A stretch of DNA of 5,089 nt, taken from NCBI GenBank assembly GCA_946410475.1, contig CAMKAM010000101.1, positions 1 to 5,089 on the forward strand. The letters are read 5' to 3'. Source of the DNA: an uncultured Bacillota bacterium (GTDB lineage Bacteria > Bacillota > Clostridia > Peptostreptococcales > Anaerovoracaceae). Positions within the stretch are counted from its first letter, which is position 1. Each line of letters begins with the position of its first letter. The notes below the pieces were generated by a model that was not told the DNA's origin, did not search any database, and saw nothing but the letters and a program-made list of their open reading frames with translations. This document shows positions 1 to 5,089 of this stretch, piece after piece. A program made the position numbers and the translations under genes.

Positions 1-1658
1 GTCTCATACTTTTTATCGAAGTCAGCTCTGTCGAGAACACCGACGGAGACTGTTTCATTTTTTGCCTTTCCGTCTGTTGTGTAATCGCCTGTCACGGTGA
101 CTGTGATGTCGCTGTCACCTTCGACGAGAGTTTCGGATCCGCTCTTGATCGTCACTGTCTTGCCATCCGAATCGACTACTTCGCCGCCTTCAGCGACGTC
201 GAGAGATGATACCGTGCAGTCCTTAGTGACTGTCCACTGGGAGTTTTCGCTGACATTTATAGTGACGTTGTCGTCCGAGACATCGCCCTTGACCGCTCCG
301 GTGTAGATGCTACCGTTTGTGAGGGAGAGGCTGACGCTGCTGATGCTGTCGACCTTGATATCTCCGCCGAGGACCTGCTCACTGGCTGTGATCGCCGCGC
401 TGCCGCCGTTGCTTCCTTCGCTTCCCCAGTTGTTGGAGGAGTTGCCGACCGCGTCGATCAGGTCGACGTTCTCAGTATCGAAGTCGAGATCCGTGTTCGA
501 GAGGACGATCTTCGCGTTGGTATTCGTCACATAGAACATTGCTCCGTCCGAGATCGACGTCTTCAGCGTGGAGTCGATCGCCTCGAAGTCCGCGGTCTCA
601 TCCGTGGAAGTGTCCGCGTCGCCCGAAGTCGACTGGTAGATGATGATGCCGTTCTTGATCGGGTCGCTGCCGGTCGTCGCATCGTTCGTGCTCTCGAGCG
701 TGCTGTTAGATATGATGATGCGGTTCAGTCCTTCCATGCCCGCTATCTGGCTGCCGGAAGCTGTTCCTGTGACGTTGCTGACCTCTATATCCCCGGTCGA
801 GTAGATGAGGGGCGAACCGGAGCCTTTGGTCGAAAGCGTGCTGTCAGTAAGCGAAATATACCCGCCTCCTCTGTCCGTCGCTGTCGCTGCGCAGTGATCT
901 CCTTCGGTAGAGATCTCGAGATCGCTGCCGTAGATGACGCCGCCGTATGTCGCATCGAGTCCGCGCGCATTATCCGAATCAGTCGTCTTGATCGACGTGC
1001 CGCTCGCGTAGACAGTCGCGTTGTCCGTCGCGAAGATGCCGTTCGATCCGTCGCTGGTCGAGGAGATGCTGCTTTTCGAGATGTAAGCCTTCGTTTTTTC
1101 GCCTACCGCCAGGACCGACGAGTTTGCTCCGTAGAAGTTGCATCTGTCCCCGTCATCGTCCGAGCCGGATTTTGTAAGCGTCGCCTTCAAAAGCTCGAGC
1201 ACGCCGCCGTTCTGTGCGAGGGCGACGTTCTGATCGCTCTCGGTCGCGCTCAGCTCCTCACCATCGGATGTCTTTTCGCTGCCGTCAGCCGTGAGGGCTG
1301 CCGTATATGTTCCGGAATAGTCGTATGACTGCGTGTTTGGACCGCCGGGAGCACCTCCCGGAGCGCCTCCGGGTCCGCCTTCGCCGCTCTGTTCCTGACT
1401 GCCCTGATCGCTGTCAGAACTGTTGTCGGAATCACTCTCCGAACTGCTGCCGGAAAGATCCGACGGCGATACATAGTTGTATGTCACGCTCGATGCGGCC
1501 GCCTCCTCAGCAGACGATCCGGCCGAGCTTTCCGCGGCGGACGACGAGCTGTCGCTTCCGGAGCCGCAGGCGCTGACCGCTATCATGACTGAGATGAGGA
1601 GGGCCGTCAAAAGAACCTTTATGAATGTTGCCTGTTTTCGGTGTTCTGTTTGCTGCAT
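1..1658 (-). CDS. Secreted beta-helix lipoprotein, partial (C-terminus off the left edge)
   Basis: The minus-strand frame is open from ATG at 1658 to the window edge: 552 codons plus two bases, no stop. A purine-rich AAAGGA element 8 bases upstream supports this start. Residues 1-31 form a lipoprotein signal peptide: basic start (H6, R7, K8, K14), hydrophobic stretch 15-29, lipobox V-S-A-C with C31 as the lipidated cysteine. Residues 32-90 are a disordered Ser/Ala/Asp/Glu tether. Residues 93-107 are a GGPGGAPGG-type linker. From about 113 the protein is a chain of short strand-turn units rich in Ser, Thr, Asp, Asn and Gly (for example IIISNSTLEST at 314-324, GYISLTDSTLSTKG at 266-279), as expected for a right-handed parallel beta-helix. 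NFYGANSSVLA (174-184), GLDATYGG (233-240) and MFYVTNT (374-380) resemble, from memory, a family common in gut Clostridia. The last visible residues, DRADFDKKYE, look like that family's usual ending, so probably little is missing. It should sit on the outer membrane face; an adhesin or glycan-binding role is inference. No catalytic motif was recognised. Confidence 0.88.
   Translation of the reverse strand, partial: MQQTEHRKQATFIKVLLTALLISVMIAVSACGSGSDSSSSAAESSAGSSAEEAAASSVTYNYVSPSDLSGSSSESDSDNSSDSDQGSQEQSGEGGPGGAPGGAPGGPNTQSYDYSGTYTAALTADGSEKTSDGEELSATESDQNVALAQNGGVLELLKATLTKSGSDDDGDRCNFYGANSSVLAVGEKTKAYISKSSISSTSDGSNGIFATDNATVYASGTSIKTTDSDNARGLDATYGGVIYGSDLEISTEGDHCAATATDRGGGYISLTDSTLSTKGSGSPLIYSTGDIEVSNVTGTASGSQIAGMEGLNRIIISNSTLESTNDATTGSDPIKNGIIIYQSTSGDADTSTDETADFEAIDSTLKTSISDGAMFYVTNTNAKIVLSNTDLDFDTENVDLIDAVGNSSNNWGSEGSNGGSAAITASEQVLGGDIKVDSISSVSLSLTNGSIYTGAVKGDVSDDNVTINVSENSQWTVTKDCTVSSLDVAEGGEVVDSDGKTVTIKSGSETLVEGDSDITVTVTGDYTTDGKAKNETVSVGVLDRADFDKKYE
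1338..1385 (-). repeat. Gly/Pro linker repeat with two nested inverted repeats
   Basis: Within the lipoprotein gene these bases encode residues 92-107, a GGPGGAPGGAPGGP-type hinge between the acidic tether and the beta-helix body. At DNA level there are two overlapping inverted repeats: CCGGGAG-CAC-CTCCCGG at 1345-1361 and CCGGAG-CGC-CTCCGG at 1358-1372, each with a 3-base loop. The repeat units (GGA/GGC, GCT, CCG/CCC) suggest expansion of a short Gly-Ala-Pro-Gly codon block. Confidence 0.7.
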
Positions 1659-1708
1659 TCTTTCTTTCCTTTCCTTTCATTGCGTCTTTGTTCTTCGTTG
1701 ATTTTTCG

Positions 1709-1724
1709 TGATCGATCATGATCA
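1709..1724. promoter_or_regulatory. GATC-rich overlapping palindrome, possible operator
   Basis: TGATCGATCATGATCA contains two overlapping perfect palindromes, TGATCGATCA (1709-1718) and GATCATGATC (1714-1723), with three GATC tetramers in 14 bases. It lies in the lipoprotein leader, just downstream of the candidate minus-strand start site. That position suits a repressor site or a methylation-sensitive site. No known regulator is recognised. Confidence 0.3.
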
Positions 1725-1743
1725 AATGCTGTTCGCTTACCAC

Positions 1744-1773
1744 ATTATCCATGTGAAGATTAAAAAAACCCAA
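1744..1773 (-). promoter_or_regulatory. Candidate promoter of the lipoprotein gene
   Basis: Read on the minus strand, GATAAT (plus-strand 1744-1749, 5 of 6 to the -10 consensus) follows TTGGGT (plus-strand 1768-1773, 3 of 6 to the -35) with an 18-base spacer that includes a run of T. Initiation would fall near 1737, giving a leader of roughly 80 bases. The -10 is good and the -35 weak. The call is by eye only. Confidence 0.38.
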
Positions 1774-1802
1774 AATCGTCTGACAGCGATGATGATTTTT
1801 TT
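1772..1802 (+). terminator. Terminator-like hairpin flanked by A7 and T7
   Basis: AAAATCGTC (1772-1780) pairs with GATGATTTT (1791-1799) over 9 base pairs including one G-T wobble, around a 10-base loop. On the plus strand the T run continues to 1802. On the minus strand the hairpin is followed by CCC and seven more T (1762-1768 complement). It therefore looks bidirectional. It lies between divergent genes, where no terminator is needed for either, so its role is unclear. The stem is AT-rich and may be weak. Confidence 0.35.
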
Positions 1803-1811
1803 CGCTTACTG

Positions 1812-1820
1812 TGTTACACT
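1812..1820 (+). promoter_or_regulatory. Candidate extended -10 promoter for the microprotein and pgeF
   Basis: TGT-TACACT matches an extended -10 element (TGn followed by a hexamer with 4 of 6 consensus bases). The 17-base-upstream hexamer ATGATT (1792-1797) is a poor -35, as is common for extended -10 promoters. A transcript would begin near 1827, leaving a leader of about 39 bases before the start codon at 1866. Confidence 0.35.
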
Positions 1821-1850
1821 CTTCCTAAGTTGTTGAATATGAGAAGAAAG

Positions 1851-1857
1851 AAAGGGG
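1851..1857 (+). promoter_or_regulatory. Strong ribosome binding site of the microprotein
   Basis: AAAGGGG sits 8 bases before the ATG at 1866, in a purine-rich leader. It is a better-placed Shine-Dalgarno than the one of the following pgeF gene and is the main evidence that the 27-codon ORF is translated. Confidence 0.65.
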
Positions 1858-1865
1858 ATATCAAC

Positions 1866-1949
1866 ATGACTCCGATGATGTCTGTGATGATCCTGGCTCT
1901 GGGGACCATAGCTGCGATAGCTTACCTTATTAGGTTCCTTAACAAATAG
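1866..1949 (+). CDS. 27-residue single-pass membrane microprotein
   Basis: ATG to TAG gives a 27-residue peptide starting MTPMMSVMILALGTIAAI and ending AYLIRFLNK. Residues 4-23 are almost entirely hydrophobic with small residues (A, G, T) in the middle, which fits one transmembrane helix. The only charged residues are R24 and K27 at the end, so by the positive-inside rule the C-terminus should be cytoplasmic. A strong Shine-Dalgarno lies 8 bases upstream and a candidate extended -10 promoter about 45 bases upstream. The stop is 18 bases before the pgeF start, suggesting co-transcription and possibly translational coupling. No family is recognised. Its size recalls KdpF, but no kdp gene is nearby. 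It could be a membrane-complex subunit, a regulatory peptide, or merely a translated leader for pgeF. Translation is likely; function is unknown. Confidence 0.62.
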   Translation: MTPMMSVMILALGTIAAIAYLIRFLNK

Positions 1950-1967
1950 AAGCACGGGACGGGTTTG

Positions 1968-2858
1968 ATGAGATTTTTGAGGAAGCCGCAAGGTGAAATG
2001 AGAGAACATATAGTGAAAAACGGAGATGGTTCAGATCTCCGCTTTTTAACTTTTCCGGGATTCGAGGCGCTGGAGGAAAGAGGCTTCTTGAGGCACTGCT
2101 TCAGCACCCGCGAGGGCGGTGTCAGCAAGGGGATATACGAGAGCATGGACCTGAGCTTCAAGCTCGGCGACGACCTTGATGACGTATACGAGAATTTCGA
2201 CAGGCTGGCCGCTGTCATCGGGACGACGAAGGACAGGATAGTATCGACGGACCAGCAGCACACGGCGACAGTGATCCGCGTCACAGGAGAGGATGCGGGA
2301 AAGGGCGTCACGATAAGGCCGGGCTTCGATAGCGTCGACGGTCTCGTCACCTGCGAGAAGGACCTGGCTCTGGTGGTGTACGGTTCAGACTGCGTGCCTG
2401 TCATGTTTGCCGATCCGGTAAGAGAGGCCATAGGCGTCTGCCACGCCGGATGGAAGGGCACGGCGGGGCGTATCGCGCAGAACGCAGTGGAGATGATGGC
2501 CCGCGAGTTCGGCACCGATCCGAAGGATCTCATCTGCGGCATAGGACCGTCTGTCTGCGCTGATTGCTATGAAGTAAGCGAAGATGTCGCCCGGATCTTC
2601 ATGAAGGAATTCTCCGAGCGCGAGGAAGAAGTGATAAAAGACAGATACGCCCAGGGAACGGAGATGAAGTACAAGCTCGATCTGTGGGAGGCCAACAGGA
2701 TCATCCTGGAGGAGGCCGGCGTAAGCAGAAAGAACATAGATATAACGGATATATGTACACACTGCAATCCGGACCTGTTGTTCTCGCACAGGGCGGCGGG
2801 TGTCCTGAGGGGGAACAACGCGGGAATGATCATCATGCCCGGGACGTCTGGATACTAG
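1968..2858 (+). CDS. pgeF: Peptidoglycan editing factor PgeF (YfiH/LACC1, DUF152, multicopper-oxidase-like fold)
   Basis: A 296-residue cytosolic protein of the YfiH/LACC1 family, formerly called laccase-domain or polyphenol oxidase proteins. In E. coli the protein limits L-Ser misincorporation at stem-peptide position 1 of peptidoglycan; relatives show purine nucleoside phosphorylase/deaminase activity. Family signatures are intact: QQHTATV with H98, GSDCVPVMFADP with C142, and GVCHAGWKGT with H159, together the expected Zn/active-site His-Cys-His set. ICGIGPSVCADCYEV (189-203) and DICTHCNPDLLFSHR (261-275) complete the core. FSTREGGVS (46-54) is the usual N-terminal family motif. Length is slightly above the usual 240-280. 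The start is uncertain: TTG at 1965 is directly followed by ATG at 1968 with only GGG-type purines upstream, and a second in-frame ATG at 1998 has AAGGTGA placed very close. The 1998 start would begin MREHIVKNG and give 286 residues. It follows the microprotein by 18 bases. Confidence 0.93.
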   Translation: MRFLRKPQGEMREHIVKNGDGSDLRFLTFPGFEALEERGFLRHCFSTREGGVSKGIYESMDLSFKLGDDLDDVYENFDRLAAVIGTTKDRIVSTDQQHTATVIRVTGEDAGKGVTIRPGFDSVDGLVTCEKDLALVVYGSDCVPVMFADPVREAIGVCHAGWKGTAGRIAQNAVEMMAREFGTDPKDLICGIGPSVCADCYEVSEDVARIFMKEFSEREEEVIKDRYAQGTEMKYKLDLWEANRIILEEAGVSRKNIDITDICTHCNPDLLFSHRAAGVLRGNNAGMIIMPGTSGY

Positions 2859-2959
2859 TGTGTTGTATTGATGAATTCGATGGATTTTTTGGGGTCTGTA
2901 TGATACCATATTGTCCATCTCAAAAAAACGATTAAAAACAAACGGAGGAGAAGCAAGTA

Positions 2960-3559
2960 ATGAATATCGTATGCCTTGATATGGAAGGAGTACTCGTACC
3001 TGAGATATGGATAGCTTTCGCAGAGGAAAGCGGGATACCGGAGCTGAAAAGAACGACTCGTGACGAGCCGGACTATGACAAGCTGATGAAGTGGAGGATA
3101 GGCGTCCTCAAGGAACACGGCCTCGGCATCAAAGAGATCCAGGAGACTATCTCCAGGATCGATCCCCTGCCCGGAGCAAAAGAGTTCATGGACGAACTGA
3201 GGAGCATCACACAGGTAGTCGTACTGAGCGATACTTTCGATCAGTTCGCTATGCCGCTGATGAAAAAACTCGGATATCCGATGCTGATGTGCAACACTCT
3301 TGAGATCGCTGACGACGGCGAGATCACAGGGTTCAGGATGCGTATCGACGATTCCAAGAAGTCGACGGTCAAAGGGCTGCAGGCTATTGGTTTCGACACG
3401 ATCGCTTCCGGAGACAGCTTCAACGACCTCGGCATGATCCAGGCGAGCAAAGCCGGCTTCCTGTTCAGGACGACTGACCAGATCAAGGCGGACTATCCGG
3501 ACATCCAGGCATTCGAGGAGTATGACGAGCTTCTCGATGCGATAAAGAAGGCTCTGTAG
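2960..3559 (+). CDS. thrH: ThrH: bifunctional phosphoserine phosphatase/homoserine phosphotransferase
   Basis: A 199-residue HAD-superfamily enzyme that closely resembles Pseudomonas ThrH (about 205 residues). The family dephosphorylates L-phosphoserine to L-serine and can pass the phosphate to homoserine. HAD motif I is LDMEGVLVPE with nucleophile D7; the second acidic position is Glu (E9), as in ThrH, not the Asp of SerB. WIAFAEESGI (17-26) and TTRDEPDYDKLM (32-43) are cap-region hallmarks of ThrH. Motif II is VVLSDTF with S90. Motif III lysine is probably K133 or K134 in DDSKKSTV. Motif IV is ASGDSFNDLGM with D152 and D156. No signal peptide or membrane segment, so cytosolic. The start is fixed by GGAGGAG (2944-2950), 9 bases upstream. 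The 101-base gap after pgeF shows no convincing terminator, so read-through is possible. The gene has no serine or threonine pathway neighbours here, so its physiological role rests on homology. Confidence 0.93.
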   Translation: MNIVCLDMEGVLVPEIWIAFAEESGIPELKRTTRDEPDYDKLMKWRIGVLKEHGLGIKEIQETISRIDPLPGAKEFMDELRSITQVVVLSDTFDQFAMPLMKKLGYPMLMCNTLEIADDGEITGFRMRIDDSKKSTVKGLQAIGFDTIASGDSFNDLGMIQASKAGFLFRTTDQIKADYPDIQAFEEYDELLDAIKKAL

Positions 3560-3571
3560 AAGAGTCCTTTT
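3548..3571 (+). terminator. Weak hairpin over the thrH stop codon
   Basis: AAGGCTCT (3548-3555) can pair with AGAG-T-CCTT (3561-3569) as an 8-base-pair stem with one bulged T. The 5-base loop contains the TAG stop. It is followed by only a short T run (3568-3571, then C), partly used by the stem. It may be a weak or partial terminator, or chance. The next gene has its own ribosome binding site 56 bases further on. Confidence 0.28.
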
Positions 3572-3626
3572 CAGAATAATGACTATCACGGTTTGGCATA
3601 ACAGATAAAATGATCTGAACAAGCAC

Positions 3627-3630
3627 GGAG
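3627..3630 (+). promoter_or_regulatory. Ribosome binding site deciding a GTG start
   Basis: GGAG lies 6 bases before GTG at 3637. The first in-frame ATG is codon 29, inside the transmembrane segment, so using it would destroy the membrane anchor. The Shine-Dalgarno therefore settles on GTG as the start. Confidence 0.7.
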
Positions 3631-3636
3631 AAAACT

Positions 3637-5088
3637 GTGTCACAAAAAAACGATAAAAAAGAGGGGAAAAATTTAAAGAGAGACCTTCTGGCGCTCGGAC
3701 TGGTAGCGGTCGTTTTCGTGATGCAGTTTTTTGTTATCCGCTTCGGTATTTTCGGAAATGAAGGACCGGATCCCGATGAGATGACCTACAAAGAGAAGAC
3801 GCAGTACGCTTCGAAGAACGGACTGACCAACGGACCGAGAAAAGAAGACGCAGAGATGACGAAGGCCGATCTGGCTCTGATGATGTACAGGACGGCTGTG
3901 CCTGCGGATCAGGATGAAGAAGCATCCGCCAAGTCAGAGTACACGGACGGTAACGGAGCCGCCTTCAAGGACGTGGATGAGGGAGATCTCTCCAAGGACG
4001 TGAAGGAAGCTGCTTACTGGTGCGCTCTTCACAGCGTGCTTTACCCCGTTCGCGAGGGGAGGTTCGGCGCAGAGGATACGGTCAAGGTGCAGGATGCAGT
4101 CTGCACTCTTGCGCGGCTGGCCGGATATGAGAAGGTGACGTTCAGCAAACCTGAGGAGGATCCTCCCGAGATAACGGACACGAAAAAAGCATCGGAGTAT
4201 GCCCGGGATGATATCGAGGAGATGGAAAAGACGGGGGTGCTCAAAGAGTTCGGAAGCGAGATAGGTCCTCTTGAGAACGTCACGTTCGGGAAGATGACCG
4301 ATGCCGCGATACGAATGAGGAACGCTCTTGACGCGGACAAGAAGAGAGAGGCGGACGATTACGATCCCATACCCGGTCTTTACGGCCTGAAGGACGTGTT
4401 CAAAAAGACCACTAAGGATTTCGAGGGCACGTGGTCGATGTATGTCAAATGCTTCGATACGGGCGAAACACTCGTGATAGGAAATAAGCAGATGGTGTCG
4501 GCCAGCCTTATCAAACTCTATGTCGCGGGTGCATATTTCGACGAAATAAAAAAAGGAAAACTCGAGGAAAATGCAGGATCGAAAGACGATCTTCATCTCA
4601 TGATCAGCGAGAGCAACAACTCCGCATGGGAAGATCTTGAAAAATACATGACCGGCGGCAGCGTGAGCGCGGGCTGGGCGAAGGTCAACAGTTTCGCGAA
4701 AGCAGGCGGCTACGATCAGACCGAAAGGCACGTTCAGTCGAAGACGGAGGCTGGAACGGCGAACTATACGAGCGTAAGGGACGTTGGAAAGGTACTGGAC
4801 AAACTGTACTATGGAAAGTACGTTTCGAAGGAGGCTTCCCGGAGGATACTCGGCTACATGCTCGAGCAGGTCCATGTCAACAAGATACCTGCAGGCATCC
4901 CGGACGGCGTGAAGATAGCGAACAAGACCGGCGAGCTCGAGGGGCAGGAGCACGACTCGGCGATAGTGTGGACGAAGAACTGCACCTACGCTCTGGTCAT
5001 CATGACGGAGGGCGTCAACCGCGCGCAGATAGGATACAAGAACGTCGCGGATCTTTCTGAGGCGGTATACATATATATGACACAGTAA
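3637..5088 (+). CDS. Membrane-anchored SLH-repeat protein with class A beta-lactamase-like serine hydrolase domain
   Basis: A complete 483-residue protein. A lysine-rich cytoplasmic tail (K4, K7, K8, K11, K14) precedes one transmembrane helix at about 17-38 with no signal-peptidase or lipobox site, so it should be an N-in signal anchor with the rest outside. Three degenerate SLH-like repeats follow: about 55-87 (only the second half, MTKADLALMMYR), 108-164 (FKDVDEGDLSKDVKEAAYW to VKVQDAVCTLARLAGY) and 177-231. Such repeats can bind cell-wall polymers. Residues about 262-483 match the beta-lactamase2/class A fold: S290-LI-K293 (SxxK, nucleophile S290), S326-N-N328 (the SDN position) and K430-T-G432 (KTG). 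ANYTSVRDVGKVLDKLYYG (375-393) is typical of clostridial serine hydrolases of this fold. The ExxLN omega-loop signature of true class A beta-lactamases is absent. A peptidoglycan- or penicillin-binding hydrolase is more likely than a resistance enzyme. The TAA stop is one base from the window end. Confidence 0.88.
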   Translation: MSQKNDKKEGKNLKRDLLALGLVAVVFVMQFFVIRFGIFGNEGPDPDEMTYKEKTQYASKNGLTNGPRKEDAEMTKADLALMMYRTAVPADQDEEASAKSEYTDGNGAAFKDVDEGDLSKDVKEAAYWCALHSVLYPVREGRFGAEDTVKVQDAVCTLARLAGYEKVTFSKPEEDPPEITDTKKASEYARDDIEEMEKTGVLKEFGSEIGPLENVTFGKMTDAAIRMRNALDADKKREADDYDPIPGLYGLKDVFKKTTKDFEGTWSMYVKCFDTGETLVIGNKQMVSASLIKLYVAGAYFDEIKKGKLEENAGSKDDLHLMISESNNSAWEDLEKYMTGGSVSAGWAKVNSFAKAGGYDQTERHVQSKTEAGTANYTSVRDVGKVLDKLYYGKYVSKEASRRILGYMLEQVHVNKIPAGIPDGVKIANKTGELEGQEHDSAIVWTKNCTYALVIMTEGVNRAQIGYKNVADLSEAVYIYMTQ

Positions 5089-5089
5089 G

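Noticed and set aside
97..1576. Plus-strand ORFs across the left third
   Set aside because: They are out-of-frame shadows of the minus-strand lipoprotein gene, with atypical Arg/Ser/Cys-rich composition and no ribosome binding sites.
1732..1809. Direct repeat TTCGCTTAC at 1732-1740 and 1801-1809 as a possible shared operator of the divergent promoters
   Set aside because: The same 9-mer occurs in inverted form inside coding sequence at 847-855 and 2574-2582, so it is not specific to the intergenic region.
1726..1836. Plus-strand 36-codon ORF with a hydrophobic C-terminal half, starting MLFAYHIIHV
   Set aside because: There is no Shine-Dalgarno before its ATG, it runs through the candidate promoters and hairpin, and its codons are dictated by the AT-rich intergenic DNA.
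1866..1949. Microprotein as KdpF
   Set aside because: Size and hydrophobicity fit, but no kdpA or other kdp gene follows and the sequence is not recognisably KdpF.
2879..2919. Inverted repeat GATGGA ... TCCATC with an inner GTATGATAC between pgeF and thrH, as terminator or riboswitch, and TATGAT at 2899-2904 as a -10
   Set aside because: The arms are only 6 bases with a 29-base interior, no T run follows the 3' arm, and no acceptable -35 lies 16-19 bases before TATGAT.
3583..3611. Promoter before the SLH-hydrolase gene (CTATCA, 17 bases, TAAAAT)
   Set aside because: The -10 is good but the -35 matches only 3 of 6 and the region is AT-rich, so it is not distinguishable from chance.
2855..3643. 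262-codon minus-strand ORF opposite thrH
   Set aside because: It covers thrH almost exactly on the other strand and has no recognisable domain; thrH is certain from its motifs.
3934..4953. 339-codon minus-strand ORF opposite the SLH-hydrolase gene
   Set aside because: The plus-strand frame has a full set of catalytic motifs, an SLH architecture and a ribosome binding site; the minus-strand product matches no family and is a complementary-strand shadow.
3637..5088. Antibiotic-resistance class A beta-lactamase
   Set aside because: The ExxLN signature is missing, the protein has an SLH-like N-terminal half and a membrane anchor, and the domain resembles housekeeping serine hydrolases of the same fold.

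Overview
The window looks like chromosomal DNA of an anaerobic, Gram-positive Bacillota, probably class Clostridia. The evidence is a secreted lipoprotein with a lipobox, a membrane-anchored protein with S-layer-homology (SLH) repeats, strong purine-rich ribosome binding sites, moderate GC, and frequent ATA (Ile) and AGG (Arg) codons. A placement in Lachnospiraceae or Anaerovoracaceae is a guess.

Layout: positions 1-1658 on the minus strand encode the N-terminal 552 codons of a Ser/Thr/Asp-rich extracellular lipoprotein. It has a Gly/Pro linker and a probable right-handed parallel beta-helix body. Its C-terminal end lies off the left edge, so no closed ORF is visible although the frame is open throughout. 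Positions 1659-1865 are a 207-base divergent intergenic region. It holds a candidate promoter for each direction, a GATC-rich palindrome, and a hairpin flanked by A7 and T7. On the plus strand follow a 27-residue hydrophobic microprotein (1866-1949) with a very good ribosome binding site, then pgeF (YfiH/LACC1 family), thrH (HAD-family phosphoserine phosphatase/homoserine phosphotransferase), and a 483-residue membrane-anchored protein with three degenerate SLH repeats and a class A beta-lactamase-like serine hydrolase domain, which ends at the right edge.

The four plus-strand genes are co-oriented with gaps of 18, 101 and 77 bases and may be partly co-transcribed. A loose envelope theme links them. 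PgeF is known in E. coli to keep L-serine out of the peptidoglycan stem peptide, ThrH-family enzymes release L-serine, and the last protein is an extracytoplasmic penicillin-recognising-type hydrolase with possible wall-binding repeats. This link is inference. No mobile element, CRISPR array, tRNA or rRNA was seen. The most under-described items are the microprotein, the SLH/serine-hydrolase architecture, and the beta-helix lipoprotein.
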